A stretch of DNA of 64,000 bases from contig QEYB01000087.1 of assembly GCA_017562135.1 (NCBI GenBank), positions 1 through 64,000 of the forward strand, in the 5' to 3' direction. The DNA is from Dipylidium caninum (taxonomy: Eukaryota; Platyhelminthes; Cestoda; Cyclophyllidea; Dipylidiidae). The position numbers and the translations under genes were made by a program. Positions 51,580-63,400 of this stretch are shown piece by piece; the stretch's first letter is position 1, and the number at the start of each line of letters is the position of its first letter. The notes below the pieces were generated by a model, which searched no databases, had not been told where the DNA came from, and worked only from the letters and a program-made list of their open reading frames with translations.

Positions 51580-52899
51580 AAAAGGTCTACTAAGTGATGA
51601 TGCGTTATGCTGTTAATCGGTAATGACGTGGACGGAATATGGTCTGGTTAGGAGAGACGTCTCTTTCACTCTCTTGCTAAATCATTCACTAACTAACCAT
51701 TGACACGCTCCAGCAACTAACACAGTGGACAAATGTTGTATTCCCTTCACACTCACACTGATCAGCAGTCCCGTCATTTGACGTTGTGGCTGAACTCCGA
51801 TTATTTTAGTCAAGAGGTAGAGGGGGGAGATGGCTAGAATCGATAATTGCCAGTTTGACAACAGTGCAACATCGTTAAGATATTGGAAGCGATCGATGGT
51901 TCAATAATCGATGAATGGCAAGTAAAGGACGGGATCTGCGCTTTCGCCTTCTTCACTCTCGAGAATTTCTTTACTCGTCACCCATCACGTCATTGACGCG
52001 GTAAGCTGTCGAACAAACTGGAGGTTTGGCAACGTTATGCTCTCTCACTTCACATTGCGCATCTTCCACTGCCCAGATAGACAAAATGTGATCGTTAAAC
52101 CAGTATGCACCTCGCCATCACATTCCGTATTCACCGAGCTCTCGAAAAGCTTCGACTGGCTGGCTAGAATGCCCAAATGTGTACACGTTTGCATGTAAGA
52201 CTTTTATACCTCTCAAGATGCACACACGTCGAGTCCTCACATTCCGATAATCGCACCATCGGTCGTCATTGCAAACTGGTTCTAAGTCCATGCATCCAGA
52301 GATTAAGTTGAACATTGCTCATTCCACAGTAGCTGATAGTGACAGCGATCGCATACTAAAGCGTGTTCTTTCGCCGCCATCTGACATTGCAAACCTTTCT
52401 GTCACTTTATGAATGCCCCTTGTCGCCCTCTATTTGCTCTAGTACCGATCACTGCGCATTTATTTCATTTGATTTATCACTGTTAAACTACCCTTACACG
52501 TCCTAAAAACATTTTCAACTTCCCGTTGTCGGCTCTTACCCCACCACTAGTATCAACCGAGTCGGCGTCTTCACTCCATTATTTCTTTTCTTTTCTTCCA
52601 TGACTATACATGCTTTCTCGTGCATAAGCGGCTAAATGGAGCGGATTCGACCCAAGCCTGAAGTAAGAAGCGGCTGGCATAGCCTCTCCTCCGTGCTGCA
52701 CTACCTGAAAGCCCTTTGGAAGCTGCTAGGGCACAGCCAATACTTGCGGCATCACGTAGACGGCACTCGCCTTGCTCGTTGATTATTATTCCGAAGGCGT
52801 TTAGAATTTAATATGAAATATTGCTGCGAAAAAAACAGGTAGGCAAGTATCGATAAGAAATAATGAAAGCAGATGAAGTTAGTAGGAAAAAAGAGGGAA
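51580..52899. other. non-coding stretch between pseudogene and CREB3-like exons (unit 1)
   Basis: No coding signal was found on either strand. It is nearly identical to the corresponding stretch of unit 2 at about 59138-60454. Confidence 0.5.
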
Positions 52900-53824
52900 T
52901 CAAAGGTCTTCCACTGAGTACGGCACAGGTGGCTGATTCCAAGGCTTGAGGTCGGTCCGTTCTTTAACTTGTCCAGCATTGCCACTCTCAAACTTTATAT
53001 TTTTTGGTAGCAAAAATGGATCGAGTTGTTCTCCCCTTCCAATGAGTGAAATACCACACGATCGCTACTCTACAAAGTCAAAAAAATTTTACGCCGGGAC
53101 AGCAGGAGTCAGGCGAAAGAACCAAGCGTTGTCAAACCGCAATCCTTTGCCTTGTATGATGAGAATTCACCCCTTTATCTCTAATTGTTGTAGCTAAAAT
53201 GACATCTATCCCCCAACGTCGTTCCTTTCCTCGAAGTATACGAAGTGAACGGTGGAAGAAAAGCACTCTGAAAAACACGATGGATATTGACACTTACAGA
53301 GACATTGAAATCTTTAAGTAACCACACCGTTTAATTCCTAGTGATGAGTGAACGACTTCTAACCAATGCCGTGGTATACAGTTTTAACTTACAAGTAAAA
53401 GCTTGAACAAGCCTCTGCACTCGTTACCACTAGGCATAGAGAGAGTGAACTACCCCACAATGAAGTATTTCATTCTCAGAACTATGTATAGTAAAAGACA
53501 TGAGCTTTACCTGATAGAGGAATTATTCATAGTCTTCGTTTTTAATTAGAGATTAGAAAAGTACCTTATTGAGGACCCGGAGTTTTGTTTTGATGACGGA
53601 ATGTCGTCCAGTGTATCGTCCAAACTGGCACTTATAGAAATTGGTGGGTTGGGTGAATCCTCGAACTTGCCATCCAATGTGTATACGTCGGTGTCACGGT
53701 TCAACAGAACTCGTGATCGACTGCAAATCGAAAGAATAACGTGTCACTAACATAGCGATAGCAGGCGGTACATGTACTGGCATTCATTTTCAGGATACAA
53801 AATATTCATTCTCATCGAACATCT
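52900..53824 (-). pseudogene. duplicated 3' exons of the CREB3-like gene, frames broken (unit 1)
   Basis: Copies of exons at about 53780-53824, 53565-53721 and 52900-53069. Compared with the intact unit 2 exons, single bases are gained or lost in all three. For example, one G is missing at the acceptor of the middle exon, and the last exon is 170 instead of 171 bases. They lie downstream of the real last exons and have no 5' half of their own, so they cannot encode the factor. They are either a duplication remnant or an artefact of assembly. Confidence 0.8.
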
Positions 53825-55379
53825 CTGCAAGGTCAATTTCATGCGTTAAACTTGACGACTCATGGAATGAGTATGACAAACAATCTCTTAATCTCATGAG
53901 TTAGAGAAATTGCTGAGAAGTGAATGAATGGAGCTAGCAACAGTAGTCCCAATGTGTCAAATATCTACTATGATTAAGAAATGTACTACAGGAAACAAGC
54001 TGTCATTTCAGAAGGAGGTACAAGTACTTTGGTGACTTGCCTTTCAGACGCTAAACTCAAAGGCACGTCAGTAATTAAGCAATCCACCCTGGTATCGATG
54101 CGATGCCGGTAACTGACAAGTCATATGCGAGGCATGTAGACGAATGGATGTGAAGAAAGTGTCACAGCTCACTACCAAGTGTTTGGAAGCAACAGTCGAC
54201 CAAGTATTGACTAGAAAGCCGTTATCTACAACTTCACGATGGAATGAGACTCAATGTGCACTGACGATAAACTTTGCTTAGTCAGACATCCACCCCGATT
54301 CCAATAGCAAAAAGTGGCGTTCATTTTGCCATTTAACAAAATATCGCAACGTCGATAAAACAGCTATAAAACTTTAGTGGAATATGAAGACAGACTGTAG
54401 CATGTTTTTTCTAGTGGGTGACTAATAAGTCATTATCCGAGCCCCTCACTGACAATGTAAGTAGTACGCGAAAATGAGTGCAACCTTTCCTGGTCGTGTG
54501 CTGAAATGCGATTAGCAATAGTGAGAAAGCCTCCAGAGGTGTTTCTCCAAGCACTTTCGATGGAGATGCATTTCTTGCATTCCCATCAAATTACTCAATT
54601 TCGCTTCTCCACTACATTATCACTGCCCTACAAGCAGTGGTGCCACATGTCACTTGCACTCTTACTATTAATAATTTGAGTCTTGCTTTCCTTAGCTAAT
54701 GGAGTGGCAGCACAACTGGACGAAATATTTCGTGTCGACTTGAACTCCAGCACTAACAAGAGAGCCTAATGCCACTGAAGTGAAAATTGAAGTGTCGCAT
54801 TGCTCAACCTACATCAGCCGCAACAACGATAAGGTGGGGGCGCTCTCCTCACAAAGCCGTGATCAGATCTGCTCGTATCTGACAGGGGGTCCACTCACAC
54901 GTGCCCGTCCGCGTTGGCCGAGGACATATCCCCTATGACACACTCATTTTCATCCGGAGCTTACGAATCGGCAACAATGACACATCTGGTCGTTATCGTT
55001 ATCACTGTGTTCATCAGTCGAGTTAGCCGGGCTGCTTAGGTATCTTTTGTAGGGTACATTCACCCATCTGATTAAGCCTTCTAGTCGTGGAAGTTGTCTC
55101 ATTTGTCTATCCGTAGAAGATTTTTCTCAAGGATTGCATGAAAAATGCTTATGTTTGTCAGCTTTAAACTGTCGTTGGCACCGTCGACACTTTCCACCAT
55201 TTTGTCACAAGGCGACTCTCTCCATTCTCAGTGTATGCTCTCATACCATCTAGCCTTGAATGAGGCTTCGAGGTATGCTCTTGTGCGATTTCAAATAACT
55301 CTTTTCCGGCGAAGGGACAAGTTAAGAATTTTTCATAACAATCTAAGGGAAGGCAGATTCTGTAACTTCGACATCCCTC

Positions 55380-55950
55380 AGTAGTTTCGTACACCAGGAG
55401 CTGTCACGGCCTTCTGGCATAGGTAAAATTCTTGCGGACATTGGCAAAAAACGCGCTACGGACAATTCGGTAAATGCGTCTCCATATTGGCATCACGTTT
55501 CTCACCACAACCGTGCATAATGCGTGTGAATTTGTGTTCTGAGATGAAAAGCACATGGGTGACAAGATGTGCCATAGGTTTTACAGCAAATTTGAGATCC
55601 AGTATTATTGTAGCTTTCATGTCAAGGTAGCTGCTAGCCTGAAATTTTCAGTCCTGTTGCGACATGGGGATAGTTAGACTCTGACAGCGAACTTGTAATG
55701 ATAGAGTGAGACAAGTAGATGTACACAGAGGCGTTGGCGGGAATAACCATGCCAGAGTGCGAAATGGCTTCTGGGAAATTTACTTACGAAACACTTCCAG
55801 TCTCCCAATATTAGGAAATGTCTACCGATGACACGGTATGATTGCAGCCTCCCAATTAAATATTTTTGACGTGTTTAACGACAGTGGAGAACCGTACTGG
55901 AAAATGATACTTATCAAAGCTTGTACCTCAGTCGCACTCAACATCGTTTA
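55380..55950 (-). other. possible coding region of unknown identity, frame broken by indels (unit 2)
   Basis: Counterpart of 47800-48390. Here the stretch reading HSGMVIPANASVYIYLSHS is open and in phase with SESNYPHVATGLKIS, whereas unit 1 is open on either side. Neither copy is open throughout. Identity unknown. Confidence 0.3.
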
Positions 55951-56810
55951 TGGCAGGTGAAACAAGTGGTGCTTGAGGTATTGGTGATTGTGGGATAAGA
56001 GCCGACCACAAATGTTATTGAGGGTGAATGAGCTAAATGCATTTAAAGTTGGAATTTACCACTTGTCAACGTTTGTGCCGCAGTCGCAAATTGACTCGCG
56101 CTCTAAGTCCAACATATTCATGGGAGAGCGCACAAACCTACGCTCACTTCGAAGTTTGGGTTTGAGCACTGTTTTGCACACCCATTCATCTTGTATTGAC
56201 AGTAAGATATTTCCCAGATTCTTGTATTGGGGAGTATATGATTGTTTTGTTACAAAAGAAGTGTGAATGTTGTCCACACGCCTCCTCCTTCTACTTCTTC
56301 TCTTACCCCTCCTCCACCTCCGTTCCAACGAAATCCAAACACTTAGATGCCACCACGCCATCGGGTGGTGCCTCAATATGGCCATCACACTGCTAGGTGT
56401 AAAGACGCCTAATGGCATACTGTGGACAGAATAAGAGGTGACCACGCAAGGTACGGGTCACAACTGCACTACAAATGCGTGCTTCTACCTGCAGGCAGGT
56501 GAGTAACTACCTCTCTCCTGTCCACTATACCCGGCGCATCCACTTAACACCCTTTCTTCGCCTCAACTGTCCCCACTTACCGCCTTTCTAAGTCTCTCGG
56601 TTGTGCGTTGTCCTGATGGTACGCAGTGAAATAGTTTAAGTAACCACAAGCAGATGTCTATTCATCGTATGCCGGATGGGAGCTGCTTTAGGTTAGGCTG
56701 TCTTATGTCTAGCTGGTAAACTTTCCCCGGTATTCAGTGTGGGACAAACTGTGACACAGCTAAGCTGGGCGTATTACGAGTGACTTCTTTCCAATGCTCT
56801 CTTTTTTTAG

Positions 56811-59137
56811 ACTCACAAGTGGCAGTGGAGGCAAATGCGTGAGGTGAAAGCGGAATTGTGAGCGGACCGATGGACAGCGCATTCTTCGTGAATTTGACCC
56901 TTCCGGGCAAATACGAAGTGAGTTGAGATTTCATCATGGTTTCCCTTGCCTCCACCAGTGACATTCCATTTTCTCGCCCTCAACTAGAAAGCGTGTTTAG
57001 GGACGATATGCGAATGATCTCACTGAACACAAATTAGTGCCGATGACTGTTCCAACAAATATTTCAATTCCTCCTACTCTCAGGGTACGTTCTGGTCCAT
57101 TCCTCACCGACATACAGCACACACGCTCCACCACTAATACCTGCGCCTACCGCTAGTAACACCAGTCCCAATCTCCTCCATACTCTATGAAATACCACCT
57201 CTTTTCTTTACCTGCTCTTTTCTCAGTCTTTGATAGCTTCGCAGAAGTACAACTGAACGGCAGTATCCGCGGAAATACAGCTTGAGCTTCCTTCTATCCA
57301 AAACGGTTTTCATGAGTTCTCATATCGGTTGCAGTATTTCCTGATGGAGGGTGGAGGACCTCGGGTGATGGTTAGTCTTCATGCAAGTAACCTCATTACT
57401 CCACTTGTTTGCCATGTCATAAACGACTAACCACTTTCCATCACTCGCTTTACAGGCCTCGTTATGCATCCGAATGAGTCCCTCTTCATCGATGCCAAGA
57501 ATAATAAACCGCTGCCAGTCACGTGAAGGTACCACAAAAAGACGGGTTGGGTGAGTCTGCCATGTAGTCTGCCCCACTTATTGTCGAGAGGAGCCTCAAC
57601 AGACTTCCAACTTCTTCAATAATCTTCACATATCTTAACCTATGCCTTAATCATTACGAGCATCTTTGTTTTGGCCTAGATTGATATGGGGACGGGCATC
57701 CACTCATCGAAAGTCTATACCGCTATAGGTCGTTGTATTTATAATAATACGCACTGTTTTCCGCACATACTCCGCCGACATGATGTTGTTGAGGTTTCCG
57801 ATGAAATAGACGGTTTGAGGCACTTTAATTATGAAGATTCACTTCCGAAATTTCCGCTGCTCGCATAAAATAACGCCTTATATATGTTGTTTAGCACCAC
57901 TTGCCCGTCACACACCATCAGTCCTGGTGCATCAACCTCATCATTCGCGACTGTCCTTCTTCCCAGCATCTACAACCCCTCGAGTGTCATACACTTCAAC
58001 TACCAACAGCAGGGGTGAGTCGACAAAACGTTTCTCCGACTGAGACTGCATATTAAGCGCTCTCTCTAGCTCTGTAATTCGCCTTCGCCCCCTCCTAGTT
58101 CACATAACCTCGTTTAACATCACACGTGCAAAAGGTAAGTAAATATTCGAATTTTAGTTAATTTTAGATTACATTGTATGACTTAATTAATCATGCGATT
58201 ACAATATGAGCAATCGCCAAACACATGTAAAGCTTCTTCTTCTTCGTCTTCGTCTTCATCTTCATTTTCCCCTTCTGCCTCGGCTTATACTTCTCCACAT
58301 TCCCTTTTACTTGCTTCACCAACTCTTGCTTAAGCAATTAACATCGACACTCATGAGTTAGTACAACAGGGAGCGAATGCCACGTGGTGAGAATTTTCGA
58401 TTGCGATGTCATGTGTCAACACATTACGTCTCCGCTTCGGTGGTTGCAATGTAACGGTAACATTTGCGTTCACCGTGTTGTTGTCAAAACAATGTGTATT
58501 TGTACAGCCTCTTTCGCATCTCCACTACTAAATTGGGATTTGACTTGATGTCACCAATGCGCGATCATGGCCGATGCTCGATTCGAATGAACTTGGCTAA
58601 AATCCAAACTCTTTCACTTAACTTAGGCGCCATTGACGCGCGTAGTTCGGATAATCATTCCCATGAAAGCGTTGAATCAATTCAGTCCTCCCGTGTCTCG
58701 CACGACTCCAACGTACCTCTTCCACTCCCCTCCGCTGCACGTGTCACTGGTAAATATGGTGGATTCGTGCCTTCTTCAAGGCGTGCCGTTTTGGTGTTTC
58801 ACGTATTTCTACTTAGCTTTATCCCATTGATAGCTGGCTTTTCATCCTCTGTGCCACCAATAAATTGACCTCTTGGTCCCTTCAGCTCCGTTTCTCCTAA
58901 TTCTGGGGTGCCTGCTGATGTGCGAGTTGCTCTTCCCGCTTGACTGCGCGGTGCCACTTAAATTAAACACGTTCATGTGCCTCCTTTTCCCAAAGCCTTC
59001 ATCCTATCTAGGAAGTTACCTTTTTCGTTATTTCAGACAACCTCCATGCGGATTTGTGCGTCAAACAGCGAGTCTGTGCACTTTTACATGAGAAGACACA
59101 ACGTCTCTTAACGCTATTCCGAAAGTGTACAAATAAA
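56811..59137 (+). pseudogene. surface-glycoprotein pseudogene, tandem unit 2
   Basis: Exons 56811-56917 (107), 56988-57084 (97), 57227-57370 (144) and 57456-57550, a degenerate exon 6 from 57680, then 58627-58749 and exon 10 from 58886. The polyadenylation signal AATAAA is at 59132-59137. Exon lengths 107/97/144 match the living genes exactly, yet exon 2 has TGA at codon 10 of the exon, exon 3 has two TGAs and exon 4 has TGA after GNTA. Preserved exon lengths with stops point to loss by substitution. Extra indels in unit 1 are absent here. Confidence 0.8.
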
Positions 59138-60454
59138 AAAAGGTCTACTAAGTGATGATGCGTTATGCTGTTAATCGGTAATGACGTGGACGGAATATGG
59201 TCTGGTTAGGAGAGACGTCTCTTTCACTCTCTTGCTAAATCATTCACTAACTAACCATTGACACGCTCCAGCAACTAACACAGTGGACAAATGTTGTATT
59301 CCCTTCACACTCACACTGATCAGCAGTCCCGTCATTTGACGTTGTGGCTGAACTCCGATTATTTTAGTCAAGAGGTAGAGGGGGGAGATGGCTAGAATCG
59401 ATAATTGCCAGTTTGACAACAGTGCAACATCGTTAAGATATTGGAAGCGATCGATGGTTCAATAATCGATGAATGGCAAGTAAAGGACGGGATCTGCGCT
59501 TTCGCCTTCTTCACTCTCGAGAATTTCTTTACTCGTCACCCATCACGTCATTGACGCGGTAAGCTGTCGAACAAACTGGAGGTGGCAACGTTATGCTCTC
59601 ACTTCACATTGCTGCATCTTCCACTGCCCAGATAGACAAAATGTGATCGTTAAACCAGTATGCACCTCGCCATCACATCCGTATTCACCGAGCTCTCGAA
59701 AAGCTCGACTGGCTGGCTAGAATGCCCAAATGTGTACACGTTTGCATGTAAGACTTTATACCTCTCAAGATGCACACACGTCGAGTCCTCACATTCCGAT
59801 AATCGCACCATCGGTCGTCATTGCAAACTGGTTCTAAGTCCATGCATCCAGAGATTAAGTTGAACATTGCTCATTCCACAGTAGCTGATAGTGACAGCGA
59901 TCGCATACTAAAGCGTGTTCTTTCGCCGCCATCTGACATTGCAAACCTTTCTGTCACTTTATGAATGCCCCTTGTCGCCCTCTATTTGCTCTAGTACCGA
60001 TCACTGCGCATTTATTTCATTTGATTTATCACTGTTAAACTACCCTTACACGTCCTAAAACATTTCAACTTCCCGTTGTCGGCTCTTACCCCACCACTAG
60101 TATCAACCGAGTCGGGCGTCTTCACTCCATTATTTCTTTTCTTTTCTTCCATGACTATACATGCTTTCTCGTGCATAAGCGGCTAAATGGAGCGGATTCG
60201 ACCCAAGCCTGAAGTAAGAAGCGGCTGGCATAGCCTCTCCCTCCGTGCTGCCACTACCTGAAAGCCCTTGGAAGCTGCTAGGGCACAGCCAATACTTGCG
60301 GCATCACGTAGACGGCACTCGCCTTGCCTCGTTGATTATTATTTCCGAAGGCGTTTAGAATTTAATATGAAATATTGCTGCGAAAAAAACAGGTAGGCAA
60401 GTATCGATAAGAAATAATGAAAGCAGATGAAGTTAGTAGGAAAAAAAGAGGGAA
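59138..60454. other. non-coding stretch downstream of CREB3-like gene (unit 2)
   Basis: Intergenic sequence between the convergent glycoprotein pseudogene (+) and the CREB3-like gene (-). No further gene or RNA was recognised. Confidence 0.5.
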
Positions 60455-63400
60455 TCAAAGGTCTTCCACTGAGTACGGCACAGGTGGCTGATTCCAAGGC
60501 TTGAGGTCCGGTCCGTTCTTTACTTGTCCAGCATTGCCACTCTCAAACTTTATATTTTTTGGTAGCAAAAATGGATCGAGTTGTTCCTCCCCTTCCAATG
60601 AGTGAAATACCACACGATCGCTACTCTACAAAGTCAAAAAAATTTTACGCCGGGACAGCAGGAGTCAGGCGAAAGAACCAAGCGTTGTCAAACCGCAATC
60701 CTTTGCCTTGTATGATGAGAATTCACCCCTTTATCTCTAATTGTTGTAGCTAAAATGACATCTATCCCCCAACGTCGTTCCTTTCCTCGAAGTATACGAA
60801 GTGAACGGTGGAAGAAAAAGCACTCTGAAACACACGATGGATATTGACACTTACAGAGACATTGAAATCTTTAAGTAACCACACCGTTTAATTCCTAGTG
60901 ATGAGTGAACGACTTCTAACCAATGCCGTGGTATACAGTTTAACTTACAAGTAAAAGCTTGAACAAGCCTCTGCACTCGTTACCACTAGGCATAGAGAGA
61001 GTGAACTACCCCACAATGAAGTATTTCATTCTCAGAACTATGTATAGTAAAAGACATGAGCTTTACCTGGATAGAGGAATTATTCATAGTCTTCGTTTTT
61101 AATTAGAGATTAGAAAAGTACCTTATTGAGGACCCGGAGTTTTGTTTTGATGACGGGAATGTCGTCCAGTGTATCGTCCAAACTGGCACTTATAGAAATT
61201 GGTGGGTTGGGTGAATCCTCGAACTTGCCATCCAATGTGTATACGTCGGTGTCACGGTTCAACAGAACTCGTGATCGACCTGCAAATCGAAGAATAACGT
61301 GTCACTAACATAGCGATAGCAGGCGGTACATGTACTGCATTCATTTTCAGGATACAAATATTCCTTCTCATCGAACATCTCTGCAAGGTCAATTTCATGC
61401 GTTAAACTTGACGACTCATGGAATGAGTATGACAAACAATCTCTTAATCTCATGAGTTAGAGAAATTGCTGAGAAGTGAATGAATGGAGCTAGCAACAGT
61501 AGTCCCAATGTGTCAAATATCTACTATGATTAAGAAATGTACTACAGGAAACAAGCTGTCATTTCAGAAGGAGGTACAAGTACTTTGGTGACTTGCCTTT
61601 CAGACGCTAAACTCAAAGGCACGTCAGTAATTAAGCAATCCACCCTGGTATCGACGCGATGCCGGTAACTGACAAGTCATATGCGAGGCATGTAGACGAA
61701 TGGATGTGAAGAAAGTGTCACAGCTCACTACCAAGTGTTTGGAAGCAACAGTCGACCAAGTATTGACTAGAAAGCCGTTATCTACAACTTCACGATGGAA
61801 TGAGACTCAATGTGCACTGACGATAAACTTTGCTTAGTCAGACATCCACCCCGATTCCAATAGCAAAAAGTGGCGTTCATTTTGCCATTTAACAAAATAT
61901 CGCAACGTCGATAAAACAGCTATAAAACTTTAGTGGAATATGAAGACAGACTGTAGCATGTTTTTTCTAGTGGGTGACTAATAAGTCATTATCCGAGCCC
62001 CTCACTGACAATGTAAGTAGTACGCGAAACCCACCGGAAATAACGCTTTGATGAGTTGAAACGTCCTTTGAATGGGAGGGCAGATCGAAGCCGGGTAAAG
62101 GCAACATTGTAGCAGATGCAAGAATCATGAATGCCAGAATTAGGAGACTAGCCGGTTTACTAGTCTTCATTCGTAGGTGCTGCTGCTGCTGTTGCTGATC
62201 CTGACATGGCACAGTGAGGGGCAGAAGTGGCTGCAGTGACGGAGTTATTTTTTTCAAGTTGTCGCCATTGCGCTCTGCCGGCCATCGCCCCGCAATTAGG
62301 CGTGCCATGTGGGAACGTAGTTGGCGGAGGTTCGCTAGCAGACCACTAAAAACAATACGTGAGTATAAATAGTCGAGAAAAGAAGTGCTTCCTACCTAGT
62401 GTTAGATGTTGATATTTTCGGTGATCGAATCTATCGAATTTTGAGGAATCACATGCAAATCCCTGAAATGGAAACACGTGAAGAGCACAAACATACCCAA
62501 TATCCAGTGTCGCATCATCAGTACGTGAAGAAGTCTACTAATAAATACGACTTTTACGACGTACGTGGCATAATAATTATAGATTCCGTGAAGTATAAAA
62601 TATTCAAATAACAGATGAAAAATACCCAAGTAGAAAAAAATATGCAATCAAGAGCCCAAACGTAGACAACCCTATCCAGCATTACGAAGCCGAGGCAAAT
62701 GCACTCAAGGCAGTAAAAGTAGTTGAGTGAATGTACATCCAGAATGAAGCATAACAAGAGTTGAGGCCATTGTCGCACATGGGCATAGAAAGTGTGGTTA
62801 GGTTAAACAAAGTTGTCTAAAGAAACAGCAGTAGAAATAGAGTTGTATATGACAGGGTAAAAAAACCAGAGATTAACACTGATAACGGATTTCCTCCACC
62901 ACAAAATTTTACTAGACTTAATATTCGATGATAGGCGCACAGAAAAATGAAATAAAAATGATTAGGCTATTAGTGCAGTGGGTTGCGCAATCCCTGGCGT
63001 AAAAATTCAATTTTTACTCGAGCGACTTGAACTAATTTGCGTTTTCGGCTCTTATTTGAGTTTCTCAACAGATGGAGCCTCGTTCCATACCTCAAAATAG
63101 TGAAATAGTTCCAATTGGAGTCTCAACTCACCGTTTATCTCTCTCTAACTCCGTAATACGACCACGGAGGCGCTGGTTTTCCTTATGACAATCGGCCACG
63201 CGAGATTCAAGACTGGATAGATATTCTTGACGCTTTGCCCGACTTGCTTTGGCCGAGATCTTGTTCCTTATCTTGCGACGCATTGTTTTAATTGCCCGTT
63301 CCTCACTTCTTGTTAAAGGAAAGGTTTTTGGGACACGGTGACCCATTTGAGTTAGAAGTCGCCTTTCTTCTGCTGTAAGCACTAACCGTTCACCCTGTCA

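Larger units (their letters stand above)
46916..54469 (+). repeat. tandem duplication, unit 1 (about 7.55 kb)
   Basis: Starts at GAAAATGAGTGCAACC and is repeated head to tail from 54470. It carries, left to right, a minus-strand frame of unknown identity, a glycoprotein pseudogene (+) and a copy of the last three exons of the CREB3-type gene (-). The many single-base insertions and deletions relative to unit 2 break frames that are open in unit 2. Confidence 0.95.
54470..62029 (+). repeat. tandem duplication, unit 2 (about 7.56 kb)
   Basis: Second head-to-tail copy. At the junction, the left context of unit 1 (TTGT|GAAAATG), the internal join (ACGC|GAAAATG) and the right edge (ACGC|GAAACCC) share only GAAA. 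The rearrangement point is therefore a 4-base microhomology. Coding exons of the CREB3-like gene are intact in this copy. Confidence 0.95.

Noticed and set aside
62402..62647. Phe/Tyr/Ile-rich minus-strand frame that could be an extra membrane exon of the CREB3-like gene
   Set aside because: Lies in AT-rich intron 2. Splicing 63132 to 62345 gives a perfect zipper continuation in phase, and the true membrane helix is in exon 3.
63010..63095. Alternative exon after the bZIP exon (frame LHLLRNSNKS on minus)
   Set aside because: In phase, but loses the regular leucine spacing and the membrane helix; the exon at 62035-62345 fits far better.
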